Below, one piece after another: positions 40,725-48,898 of a stretch of 50,304 bases of DNA. This stretch comes from a bacterium (lineage in GTDB: Bacteria; BMS3Abin14). The notes beneath the pieces were generated by a model. The model saw only the letters and a program-made list of their open reading frames with translations. It did no database searches and was not told the DNA's origin. Where the stretch lies: assembly GCA_029210545.1 (NCBI GenBank), contig JARGFV010000003.1:1-50304 (forward strand), read 5' to 3'. Within the stretch, counting starts at the first letter, position 1, and each line of letters begins with the position of its first letter. Made by a program: the position numbers and the translations under genes.

Positions 40725-42692
40725 TCAATAAGCTGACGCCGGATGGCAGGAGTGGCAAAGACGCGTAAAGTCGATTTTCGGGTGAATCGCTTTTGGATCG
40801 ATGTTATCGCCATCCCCCACTTTAAAAATATATGCACCACCACGTGTGATGGCGTTGTGAGTCACATGACACGAATGACAATTCATGTTCCCATTTTGCG
40901 TATATGTAGCCGGATATTCATCAGGCAACAGGTGAGTTGTATATATATTGGGAAATGAAAGCCAGTCAGCTTCCAGGAGAGGGTGGGTGTGGCCCTCTCC
41001 AAAAGTCTCCGCGTCCATGCCGTGACAACCAATACAGAGGTAATCTTCAGGCGTCTCATCGCTCCATTCAGAATCCGGGCCAGCCGGCGCAAGGAGCTTA
41101 TGAGGCACCGAAGGATCCGTCCCCGGAAGTGGCGTCAGATAGTGACAGGTCAGACACGTGATCGTAGTCGGTGTGTCGCCTTCACCATCGTATGCGGACA
41201 CCATGCCCGTCGCAGGCCATTCCCCACGATAAAGCGGCGGATCCAGTTTATCATATGTTGATGGCAACGTGGGGTCACCCATAAAATGGCTGACACCCAG
41301 TTGGTGACAATTGGCGCAAATATCCGCAAGCATGTCCACAAGAATAGGGATAAAATTCACCTCCACCCGACCATACCCCGCATTATGGGCCCGATGACAA
41401 TGAGAACAGTATACCCTGTCCGGCAGCGGCTCGCCGTAGGTTTTACCCAAACTTTCCTGGTTGGAGCTTATCTGCTGGGCGATCTCCGGGCTTAACAGAC
41501 CGTCATTCTCATAACCGTGATGACCTACCGGCGGTTCCCTGTGGCATATCTCGCAAAATGTATCGACATCGCCATCCCTGACCGGTGCCGGGATATCGAT
41601 GAGAGCGGGTGAATTTTCCATTCCACCGTGGGCCACATGGCAGCTCGTACAGATCATCAGGGGCAGATCGGTATCAGTATCTGTTTTTCCCCATTCGAGA
41701 TAGATCCTTTCAGTAGTATCGGCTATCGCGGCGATCCAACCGGTTCCGTTCGCCTCGTCGTCATCCACGGGATGGTAGGTCCTTTCCGTAACCGTACCAC
41801 CGGGGTTGGGATAGGGGGGCTGACTTTTTTTATCACCCCTTTCTCCCTTGTGGCACCCTTCACAGAATTCGTTCGACACTTCCTTTACAGGGTCCTTGGA
41901 GAGCAGATTCTCCGTGGGTCCCACGCTCTCGATGCCATGGAACGCGTGACAGGTGGTGCACTCTATCTTGCCGTATGTTCCAAAGGTCAGGTGCCCACCC
42001 AAAGTCCAATGTCCCTCTTCGGCTAACATTCCACTGGAAAGCGGATAAGGCTCCGGAAACGGGACCATAAAGCCCGCATCGACAATAATCGGGCTTGCTC
42101 CTTTTGTTTGATCATACGGTTCTATACCCACCGGGTGGGTACCTGTGACATTCTGGGTACCGTACCCTTGATGTACCTTATTCTTGTGGCACCGCACGCA
42201 TAACCCTTCCAGAGGAACCCGGAGGAACGGCCTGCGGGCCGGGTTGTGGGGGTCGTGGCAAAGTGAGCACTCGATCTTCTCGCCCTTCACATAAGCCAGC
42301 CCCGTGTTACTCAACTCCGTATCAGTCGGACCGTTTCCCGGATCGTATCCGTGGCTTTGAGGATGGTATACCGTCAAACCGGCATCAACATTCTGATCGA
42401 CGATCGCGACACCGTCATGACAGGAAGCACAGATGTTGCCTGTCTTTCCATACTCCAGAAGCGACTCCGGCAGTGAGTCCCAGATCAAGGGCCTGCCGTC
42501 AGTCTGTAAAGGGTGACAGACCTTGCACTGCGGATTTTGACGCTTCAAATCTTCTGTAAGCTGAAGATACCCTTGCTCATACAGATCATGAGGGGAATTA
42601 AAAATATTTCCACCAACAGGTCCCGGCAAAAAAAAGAGCATCAGGACAGTTCCCATTATGGGAACCGATGTTTTGAGTTTTAAAGGAGTCAT
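40725..42692 (-). CDS. Secreted 14-heme c-type cytochrome
   Basis: 655 residues with a signal peptide (about 1-28). I count 14 CXXCH motifs: CKVCH, CASCH, CSLCH, CVRCH, CTTCH, CEGCH, CTSCH, CEICH, CSHCH, CANCH, CLTCH, CIGCH, and CHSCH twice, the last just before the stop. Several are followed by HNPARR, FHGI or AHGG segments and GTHPVG, as in the doubled-CXXCH (Paired_CXXCH) domains of surface cytochromes. No catalytic domain is visible. The ATG overlaps the NHL gene stop by 1 nt (TAATG). Probably an outer-membrane or extracellular electron-transfer protein with the NHL propeller. Confidence 0.94.
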   Translation of the reverse strand: MTPLKLKTSVPIMGTVLMLFFLPGPVGGNIFNSPHDLYEQGYLQLTEDLKRQNPQCKVCHPLQTDGRPLIWDSLPESLLEYGKTGNICASCHDGVAIVDQNVDAGLTVYHPQSHGYDPGNGPTDTELSNTGLAYVKGEKIECSLCHDPHNPARRPFLRVPLEGLCVRCHKNKVHQGYGTQNVTGTHPVGIEPYDQTKGASPIIVDAGFMVPFPEPYPLSSGMLAEEGHWTLGGHLTFGTYGKIECTTCHAFHGIESVGPTENLLSKDPVKEVSNEFCEGCHKGERGDKKSQPPYPNPGGTVTERTYHPVDDDEANGTGWIAAIADTTERIYLEWGKTDTDTDLPLMICTSCHVAHGGMENSPALIDIPAPVRDGDVDTFCEICHREPPVGHHGYENDGLLSPEIAQQISSNQESLGKTYGEPLPDRVYCSHCHRAHNAGYGRVEVNFIPILVDMLADICANCHQLGVSHFMGDPTLPSTYDKLDPPLYRGEWPATGMVSAYDGEGDTPTTITCLTCHYLTPLPGTDPSVPHKLLAPAGPDSEWSDETPEDYLCIGCHGMDAETFGEGHTHPLLEADWLSFPNIYTTHLLPDEYPATYTQNGNMNCHSCHVTHNAITRGGAYIFKVGDGDNIDPKAIHPKIDFTRLCHSCHPASAY

Positions 42693-44344
42693 TATGGTTT
42701 TTTCAGGGGAACAACATCGATCCTGTCCCCTCCACCCGCCGTTGCGAAAAGAATTTTTCTGATCTGGACTCTTCGAGCCAGTTTCTCACAAACAATCAGC
42801 AGGTCCGGTTCCACAAATACCAGCCCGTTGGGTGAACCGAGATCGATGGGCAACCCGCGCTCATTCGTGAGGAGAAATACGAATTCTCCTTCATCATCGA
42901 AGACCTGGATAACGTTCTGTTGTGAGTCTGCCACATATATGTGCCCATCCCTACTGATGGCAATGCCTTTTGGTCGCAGGAACTGACCGATACCCAGGCC
43001 TCTCTCACCGATGGCTCCGAGATATCCTCCATTCAGGTCGAACATCTGTAACCTGGAGTTGAGGGTGTCCGAAACGACAAGCCGCCCGCCGGGATCACGG
43101 TTTGCAAAGGTTGGATAGTGCATCCTTCCCGGGTCGGATCCCCTTTCACCGATGACCTTGACCAGTTCGTCCTTATTGTCGAGCACGTAGACCCACCCGT
43201 TGGGATTATCCACCACAAAAAGCCTGTCATCGCTGCCGGCGATAATATCCACCAGGCCGAACCTGAACCACGGGAATCGAAGCTGGAATCCCGGGCCGAA
43301 GTATTCAAGGACCATCTCTTTGAGCTGTATTCTTCGGTCAAAATTGCCGCGAGGAGAAAAGACCACTATCTCTCCCCGGTACGCATCCGCGGCAAAAACG
43401 TAACCGTGCTCATCCACGGCGATCCCGAGAAGTCTTTCGAACTCCCACGGCTGTGCCCCCCGGCCGCCGTGCCGGGCCAGGATATCCCCGTTGGGACCGA
43501 TGACCGTTATCAGTCCTGTACCACTGTCAGACACAAAAAGTTTCTGCTCAGAGGGCAGGTATTCGATGTCCACGGGACTGACAAATCCGTACCCATCTTG
43601 ATTGAACTGCGTGACAAGCTCTGTCCGAGCGGTTACCTCCTCCAGAGTTTTTATGGCCAAGAGTCTGGAATCCGCTGGTGCAAGAACTGCTGACGACACA
43701 TTCAAGATCTTCAGGACATCACTGTTGTCAGATTCCTGCAGTTTCCTATCCAGAGCGGAAACGACATATTCGTACCGGTTGCCCAGGAACACATCCCTGT
43801 CCAGAAAAGTCGAATCCAGAGTGCTGCTTAACAGGGTGAAGGAACTATCACCCTCTTTTCTTCTGTAAAGGTTGAAAGCCAACACATGTTCAGGGTTCTC
43901 ATGAAGCCAGGCCAGGGCGATCCCTTCAGGGCGGATCTGGTATGATGCCCAACTCGGAGGCAGGAGCGCCCCAAGTTCTGGAGGCGCCAACCTTATGTAC
44001 CGCATCTCCGATCTTTCACTCGCTATCCCATTAATATCCCGCGCGGTGATCGTATAGAAATAGACCTCCCCGGGAGATAAGTTAAAATCATCGAGTACAG
44101 GGTTCACAGCGTCACCAACATGCAGGAAATCTCCCTTCTCTCCAACACGCCGATGTACCTGGTACTTCACAGCCCCTTGCACCCGAAACCAGCGCAGGCT
44201 TACACCACCACGGATTTCGGTGATATCGATCCACTTGGGAGGAGATAATGATGTCTGGGCAGACGCCAAGGGCACCAGAATGAAAACCAGGAGAAGGGAG
44301 CTGATTGCCGATATATTGAACGCTCTTTTAAAAAGCGGCTTCAT
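42692..44344 (-). CDS. Exported fibronectin-III / NHL-repeat beta-propeller protein
   Basis: 550 residues. A signal peptide (about 1-29) is followed by two fibronectin-III-like domains (about 35-115 and 130-215, with VSLRWFRVQGAVKYQVHRR and IALAWLHENPEHVLAFNLYRR) and then NHL repeats (about 245-540: GFVSPVDIEYLPSEQKLFVSDS, LLGIAVDEHGYVFAADAYRGEIVVF, RPKGIAISRDGHIYVADSQQNVIQVF). NHL propellers of this kind accompany surface cytochromes in several Gram-negative bacteria. It is the first gene of the operon and starts close to structured repeat copy 5. Confidence 0.9.
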   Translation of the reverse strand: MKPLFKRAFNISAISSLLLVFILVPLASAQTSLSPPKWIDITEIRGGVSLRWFRVQGAVKYQVHRRVGEKGDFLHVGDAVNPVLDDFNLSPGEVYFYTITARDINGIASERSEMRYIRLAPPELGALLPPSWASYQIRPEGIALAWLHENPEHVLAFNLYRRKEGDSSFTLLSSTLDSTFLDRDVFLGNRYEYVVSALDRKLQESDNSDVLKILNVSSAVLAPADSRLLAIKTLEEVTARTELVTQFNQDGYGFVSPVDIEYLPSEQKLFVSDSGTGLITVIGPNGDILARHGGRGAQPWEFERLLGIAVDEHGYVFAADAYRGEIVVFSPRGNFDRRIQLKEMVLEYFGPGFQLRFPWFRFGLVDIIAGSDDRLFVVDNPNGWVYVLDNKDELVKVIGERGSDPGRMHYPTFANRDPGGRLVVSDTLNSRLQMFDLNGGYLGAIGERGLGIGQFLRPKGIAISRDGHIYVADSQQNVIQVFDDEGEFVFLLTNERGLPIDLGSPNGLVFVEPDLLIVCEKLARRVQIRKILFATAGGGDRIDVVPLKKP

Positions 44345-44353
44345 CTATCAAAA

Positions 44354-44511
44354 TTGACAGGGTCGCAAAAAGTCCAATCCGGGACTTTTCGCTCCACGGA
44401 AAGGGAAAAGCGTCGTTTTCCCTTTCCTCACGGATCGCTGACATATTTGCCGGTCATCGATCCGGGCACCCCGCGCGGGGTGCGTTGATGGACTTTTTGC
44501 GAGTCCATCAA
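44354..44511 (+). repeat. Structured intergenic repeat, copy 5 (compensated third hairpin)
   Basis: Left end TTGACAGGGTCGCAAAAAG, right end GGACTTTTTGCGAGTCCATCAA. The third hairpin here reads GGATCGCTGAC...GGTCATCGATCC in place of AAATCAATGAC...GTCATTGATTT, and the fourth is GCACCCC/GGGGTGC, so several pairs have changed on both arms. It lies upstream of the NHL gene start. Confidence 0.9.
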
Positions 44512-44579
44512 AATTCACTTGTCACAGTAACGCATTATATAACACAAAAGAAAACCCCCATTCATTACCAAATTCGGCA

Positions 44580-44705
44580 ACCTCGCAAAAAGTCCCTTCG
44601 AGCCATTTTGCGGGGTGTTGGATCACGCCATAAGCGTGACTCCCCCGAACCGGTTTTTCCCTGACAGGCGCGAGATGTTTGATGGACTTTTTGCGAGTTC
44701 ATCAA
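44580..44705 (+). repeat. Divergent relative of the structured repeat
   Basis: It shares the ends (CTCGCAAAAAGTCC at the left and GATGGACTTTTTGCGAG...TCATCAA at the right) but has a different core (CACGCCATAAGCGTG hairpin, GGTGTTGGAT, CCGGTTTTTCC). Together with copy 5, this makes two related elements within 360 bp. The following 44706-44930 stretch has AT-rich sequence and a TTGACA at 44832 that could be a -35 box for the TlpA-like gene; no gene is seen. Confidence 0.7.
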
Positions 44706-44930
44706 ACCTGTGTAAAAAGGTTATCGGCAGGATAGTCAAAATGTGGACAATCCAAAAGCAGAGAGTTACAATAATGAAATTAAATACAATCCCCTGGTAA
44801 CAAACCAGGATCGCCATCGAGGGTTTCGGGTTGACAAATGAAGCCCTGCGCTGATAGGTATTCATGGGTTTGGGGGGGCATACAGGCCCTCCTCTCCATA
44901 TCCTCGTGTCAGCAACGGAGGATTTTATTA

Positions 44931-45494
44931 ATGACGTCCGCTTCCATGTTCCCCAAACGGTTATCACGGGTTACAAAGCTCTGCCTGTTTTTGTTCCTGT
45001 GTGCCGTAAGCCTCACCGCGCTTGCTCTCCCTAGAGTTTCCATGGCCGCCAACCCCCTCGAGGGCCAGCCCTCGCCTATCTGGCCTGCCATGGCGGACAT
45101 GAACGGGGAGATGAGAGGTCTCGAGCCTCACCTGGGTAAAGATGTGATCCTGCTCGACTTCTGGTCGATCTACTGCGTGTCCTGCGTCCAGGAAATGCCC
45201 TCCCTCGTGGATCTGTACGAAAAATACAAGGACCAGGGTTTGATGGTCTACGGAGTCGACCTCGACTCGTTCAGCCCCCGCAGGGTCGGCAAGTTCATCG
45301 ATGGCCTCAACTTCAAGATCACCTACCCCGTGATCATCGATCAGAAGCGTGAGATCGCCGGAGCCTACAAGGTGGGGATGCTGCCGACCACCATCATCAT
45401 CGGCAAGGACGGCAAGGTGAAGATGTTCCACATCGGTTACAAACCCGGAGATGAGAAGGAGTTCGACCACCTTATCGAATCCCTTTTAAAGTGA
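44931..45494 (+). CDS. TlpA-like thioredoxin-fold protein (CVSC)
   Basis: 187 residues from MTSASMFPKRLSR with GGAGG 9 nt upstream; the frame is open to 44838 without support. An N-terminal signal segment (about 17-40) precedes a thioredoxin fold with the redox motif WSIYCVSCVQEMP, the TlpA/ResA insertion region and the cis-Pro loop MLPTTIIIG. It is a membrane-anchored or periplasmic thiol-disulfide oxidoreductase, as used to reduce apocytochrome cysteines before heme attachment. The following TlpA-like gene lies 20 nt away. Confidence 0.9.
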   Translation: MTSASMFPKRLSRVTKLCLFLFLCAVSLTALALPRVSMAANPLEGQPSPIWPAMADMNGEMRGLEPHLGKDVILLDFWSIYCVSCVQEMPSLVDLYEKYKDQGLMVYGVDLDSFSPRRVGKFIDGLNFKITYPVIIDQKREIAGAYKVGMLPTTIIIGKDGKVKMFHIGYKPGDEKEFDHLIESLLK

Positions 45495-45514
45495 TCCTGG
45501 AAAGGACTCATTTC

Positions 45515-46084
45515 ATGAACCCGATCAGACAGACAAACCTCCACCCCCTGCTCATTACCGTGATGTGCCTTTCTCTTTTCCTCGCCGCTCCCCCTTCCAT
45601 GTCAGCGGAAAAGGAGGGCCTGCTTGAAAGCCGGATCCTCAAGGTCGGCGCGGACGCACCCCTTTTCACGTGCAGCAGCCTGGACGGAAGCGAGTTCGCT
45701 CTCAAGCAGCTCATCGGACAAAAACCGGTGGTCCTTTTCTTCTGGTCCTTCTTCTGCGGCCCATGCCGGGAGGAGATGCCGGTCCTGCAGAACCTTTCCG
45801 ACGAGTTCGGGCGGGACGAGGTCGCCTTTATCGGGGTCAACCTGGACGGGGATAAACTGGGCAAGGCCATCACCAAGTTCATGGCCGACTCGAACCTGAA
45901 TTTTATCACCGTTTACGACGAACTGAACGGTCTGGAGTACAAGATCGCCGATCCCTACGGAGTGGCGGGAACACCCACAACCTACGCCATCGGGATGGAT
46001 GGCAAAGTGATCTTTTCGACTGTCGGCCACCTTGAGCCCAGCGAACTCAAGGAGGTCATCAGGCAATCCATGTCAGGAACCTGA
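45515..46084 (+). CDS. TlpA-like thioredoxin-fold protein (CGPC)
   Basis: 189 residues from MNPIRQTNLHPL with AAGGA 8 nt upstream; a GTG at 45491 is possible and would overlap the previous stop. The signal peptide (about 12-33) is followed by a thioredoxin fold with WSFFCGPCREEMP and cis-Pro loop GTPTTYAIG. CGPC is the classic thioredoxin motif, unlike the CVSC of its neighbour. Likely periplasmic and linked to cytochrome c maturation or thiol handling. Hairpins at 46081-46161 end the unit. Confidence 0.9.
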   Translation: MNPIRQTNLHPLLITVMCLSLFLAAPPSMSAEKEGLLESRILKVGADAPLFTCSSLDGSEFALKQLIGQKPVVLFFWSFFCGPCREEMPVLQNLSDEFGRDEVAFIGVNLDGDKLGKAITKFMADSNLNFITVYDELNGLEYKIADPYGVAGTPTTYAIGMDGKVIFSTVGHLEPSELKEVIRQSMSGT

Positions 46085-46161
46085 AATCCGACAAAACCCC
46101 TGGGATCCATCGGATTTCAGGTTGTAGGTTAAAAGGGGCTGCACAAATTGCAGCCCCTTTA
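46081..46161. terminator. Two consecutive hairpins after the TlpA pair
   Basis: The first is CTGAAATCCGA at 46081-46091 pairing with TCGGATTTCAG at 46110-46120, overlapping the stop codon. The second, AAAGGGGCTGC at 46132-46142, pairs with GCAGCCCCTTT at 46150-46160; its flanking A and T runs make it usable in either direction. Likely terminator for the plus-strand TlpA genes in a convergent region. Confidence 0.65.
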
Positions 46162-46205
46162 AATTTGGATGAATCCAGGGAAAGGTGCAGGAGAACAGGG
46201 GGTCC

Positions 46206-46299
46206 GTCATTCCGGACATCACCCCTTCCTACAATCCCCCCCCTCTGGAAATTCTTTCCCCCTCACCCCGACCCTCTCCCACGGCGGGGAGAGGGAGAG
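46206..46299. repeat. Scattered short repeats in a convergent gap
   Basis: GTCATTCCGGACATC at 46206-46220 matches 14778-14792 exactly. CCCTCTCCC...GGGGAGAGGG at 46272-46295 is a palindrome of a type common in intergenic DNA. No gene is seen between 46085 and 46558; low-complexity words such as CCAGATACCAGACACCTAGA occur near 46492. Confidence 0.5.
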
Positions 46300-46389
46300 T
46301 ATCGAAATACACTAATGGACGCCCGGAATGCCAAAAGAACAGTACGCTGCATCGGGATGGACCGATGAACGCCGACCTCCGAACAAAAT

Positions 46390-46412
46390 AACTCCGGCAA
46401 TGTGCCGGAGTT
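46390..46412. terminator. Bidirectional hairpin in a convergent gap
   Basis: AACTCCGGCA at 46390-46399 pairs perfectly with TGCCGGAGTT at 46403-46412 around a 3-nt loop. On the minus strand it is followed by ATTTTG and on the plus strand by TCAAATTC. It sits between convergent genes, 150 nt downstream of the cytochrome gene stop at 46559 in that gene's direction. Confidence 0.6.
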
Positions 46413-46558
46413 TCAAATTCCTGGTGCGCAGAGCTGCCACTCCGCGGGTTTTACGTTTTAGGTTTCAGGTGGGGAAAATCACGGTTCTTCCCCAGATACC
46501 AGACACCTAGACCCTGCCCTTACACCTTCCTGCCTGAGTCCGGCTCCCGAGGCTATCC

Positions 46559-47842
46559 CTACCGTATCAGCGGGACGATACGCTCCTCTTTTTCTTCCTC
46601 GATGACGACCGTTTTCCTGGCCTCGAACCCTTCGTTCTGGATTCGGGTGACCTGCTCGTTAAGCCAGACATCGTCCTTCCTGGTGTGACAGCGGGCACAG
46701 GCCTGCACGATGGTGAGGTTCTCCTGGACCTTTACAGGGCTGAAATTGAAGTCGTGGTTCTTCTCGGCAGGCGCTTCCTGCCCTTCCATGCTCTCCCCGT
46801 GGCATTCGATGCAGGGGGGGGCCGGACGGCTGAAATCGAACCTGTGGTCGTGGATGCTGTACTCCTGACCGCCTTCGATAACGGTGGGTATGTGGCAATC
46901 GTCGCAGGTAGCCTGGCCTTCGGAGTGGAAAGCGTGATTGTTATAATTTTTATAGATACCGCGATGGCACGTGCCGCAGTACTCACTTCGGGTCATCGTT
47001 CTCGCTTCGGTCACCGTGATCCCACGGTCGAACCCGCACACCTCGCAGGCCCGGTCGGTGGCGTAGAACTTGTTGGCCCAGAACATGAACATCCTGTGGC
47101 GTTCATGGTAATCCATGGTCCCCCAGTACCAGCCCTTTGACTTGGGTTTGGGCATGAAGAACTCGGTATAATAATCGTTTAGATTCTCACCTGGGATGTA
47201 GCCAACAGGAAATGGGAAGATCTGGGTCTTTTTGTCCTTGCCGTCTGTGTGGCAAGCCTCGCAGATCATGTCTCGCAAGTTTTTGGAAAGGTTCCTCGGA
47301 TTGACGATCTTCTCCGGGTCCCCGTCCGAATCGGCGTGCGCCTCTCCAGGGCCGTGGCAGGCCTCACACCCGATGGATTCCTCCTGGTAGGACCTGGTTT
47401 CCATGTCGAAGCCGACCGCGTGACATCCGTTGCAGTACAGGGGATAAGGCTGTTCGTTCCAGTTCCAGATGGAATACGGCTCCCACCTCTCCTCGGCGAT
47501 ATTCCAGTACTTCGGCAGAACGTAGAACTGCCCCCCCAGAAGGGTCATGTACTTCTGGATCCAGTGGCTGCCGATGGTGAAATAGATATCGCCTTTCTCG
47601 AAAGGTATGCTCGGCCCGAAATCGGTGGCCTCGACAGCCTTCGGGTCCTTCATGGCGTTGCGGAGCATCCTTGCATGGGGGGTACGGAGCCATTGGGCGT
47701 AAATTTCCTCGTGGCACTCCTGGCACTCCCACGAACCGATGAAACCCTCGGCCCCCTGCGCGTGAACCTGCGCGGGAATGAGGCAAAGGGTGATCAGGAT
47801 GCAGATCGGCAGAAAAATGGACTGGTTCATGGAACGCTTCAA
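46559..47842 (-). CDS. Cytochrome c554-like multiheme cytochrome, paralog A
   Basis: 427 residues from a TTG at 47842 with AAAGGGG 6 nt upstream (MKRSMNQSIFLPICILITL would be its signal peptide); an ATG 12 nt later is the alternative. The longer open frame to 47983 runs through a structured repeat and is not real. Heme motifs are CQECH, CNGCH, CEACH, CEACH, CGTCH, CDDCH, CIECH and CARCH, eight in all, plus CEVCG that lacks the His. The order and spacing match the cytochrome c554-like family, and a paralog lies at 48899. No reductase active site is recognised. Periplasmic electron carrier, or possibly a redox enzyme. Confidence 0.9.
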   Translation of the reverse strand: MKRSMNQSIFLPICILITLCLIPAQVHAQGAEGFIGSWECQECHEEIYAQWLRTPHARMLRNAMKDPKAVEATDFGPSIPFEKGDIYFTIGSHWIQKYMTLLGGQFYVLPKYWNIAEERWEPYSIWNWNEQPYPLYCNGCHAVGFDMETRSYQEESIGCEACHGPGEAHADSDGDPEKIVNPRNLSKNLRDMICEACHTDGKDKKTQIFPFPVGYIPGENLNDYYTEFFMPKPKSKGWYWGTMDYHERHRMFMFWANKFYATDRACEVCGFDRGITVTEARTMTRSEYCGTCHRGIYKNYNNHAFHSEGQATCDDCHIPTVIEGGQEYSIHDHRFDFSRPAPPCIECHGESMEGQEAPAEKNHDFNFSPVKVQENLTIVQACARCHTRKDDVWLNEQVTRIQNEGFEARKTVVIEEEKEERIVPLIR

Positions 47843-47898
47843 GGCCGGCCCCTTTGAGTAAAGTTCAATGATGCAACTAAATATCCAAGTGACTAAGT

Positions 47899-48057
47899 AT
47901 GATAGAGTCGCAAAAAGTCCAATCCGGGACTTTTTGCTCCACGGAAAGGGAAAAGCGTCGTTTTCCCTTTCCTTACAAATCAATGACTTACGGTGTAAGT
48001 CATTGATTTGGGCGCCCCGCGCGGGGCGCGTTGATGGACTTTTTGCGAGTCCATCAA
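47899..48057 (+). repeat. Structured intergenic repeat, copy 6
   Basis: This has the standard form, with GATAGAGTCGCAAAAAG, four hairpins (third: AAATCAATGACTTA...TAAGTCATTGATTT, perfect) and GGACTTTTTGCGAGTCCATCAA. It lies between cytochrome paralog A (start 47842) and the peroxiredoxin/TlpA-like gene (end 48158), both minus strand. Low-complexity GATACCTGCATACCTGGATAC words follow at 48124-48144. Confidence 0.9.
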
Positions 48058-48157
48058 GTATCTACGTATCCAAGTTCCCAGATTTCCACCTGCCTGCGAT
48101 ATCAGGTTCTTACATAGGCACATAGATACCTGCATACCTGGATACACACAGATCTCC

Positions 48158-48715
48158 TTACTTCGGAACAGCCTGGATGAGGTCCTCGATGACAAAGGGG
48201 ATCTCATCTTCACCGGGCGGAAAGTCGCCCACATGGCTGTACCTGACGACACCGTCGACACCGATGACTACCTTTAGGGGGATAGGGCCGGAAAGGCCGT
48301 AAATCTTTGTTGCCACCTTCAGCCTCTCGTCGATGAGGATCGGATAGGTGACACCGTTCTCCTCCACAACCTTGGCGATCTCGGTGTCATCCCCGGACTG
48401 CAGGGTGATGGCCAGGATCTCGAACCCCTGGTCCTTGAACTTGTCATAGTTCTTCAGGATATTGGGGATCTCGGCGACACAGATGTTGCACCAGGTGGCC
48501 CAGAACTCCAGCATGACCACCTTCTTGCCGAAATAGTCCGAGAGCGTGATCTCCCTGCCGTCCAGGGTCTTGAGGGTAAAGTCGGGAGCCTGCTGGCCGA
48601 TCTGCACCCTCATGGCGGTGCTCTGGGCCTCTGAAACGCCCGGGAAACAGAAGGTGGCGTGGGGAGCCACCACGAGCATGAATATGGTCGCCATCACGAG
48701 TTTCTTTTTCTTCAT
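48158..48715 (-). CDS. TlpA/peroxiredoxin-like thiol protein (CNIC)
   Basis: 185 residues with a signal peptide (MKKKKLVMATIFMLVVAPHA). The thioredoxin-fold body begins QIGQQAPDFTLKTLDGREITL, with redox motif WATWCNICVAEIP and a cis-Pro-like loop PIPLKVVIG. This places it between TlpA/ResA and AhpC/TSA-like redoxins. Likely periplasmic. It sits between the two paralogous cytochromes, and a role in maturing their heme-binding thiols is plausible. Confidence 0.9.
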   Translation of the reverse strand: MKKKKLVMATIFMLVVAPHATFCFPGVSEAQSTAMRVQIGQQAPDFTLKTLDGREITLSDYFGKKVVMLEFWATWCNICVAEIPNILKNYDKFKDQGFEILAITLQSGDDTEIAKVVEENGVTYPILIDERLKVATKIYGLSGPIPLKVVIGVDGVVRYSHVGDFPPGEDEIPFVIEDLIQAVPK

Positions 48716-48898
48716 TTCTTTAACCTCCGAGGAGTGCCTCCATCCAAAACCGGGTGCCGATTCCGGATCATAAATTCCTCAACCTGATAGCCTTTTCAGG
48801 CCGGTTCTGAAGCATTTTCCAGCAGATTCAATTCAGGCACCTGCCAAAACACTGCCCCAAATATATATCCACAGCAAGCCGCTGACGTGCTGCGGATA

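Noticed and set aside
44615-44800. Small plus-strand open frame near the TlpA genes
   Set aside because: It starts inside the divergent repeat element, has no ribosome-binding site and no recognisable product.
47843-47983. N-terminal extension of cytochrome paralog A starting MICKEREN
   Set aside because: The same peptide appears in frames at copies 2, 4 and 6 because it is read from the structured repeat; the real signal peptide begins later.
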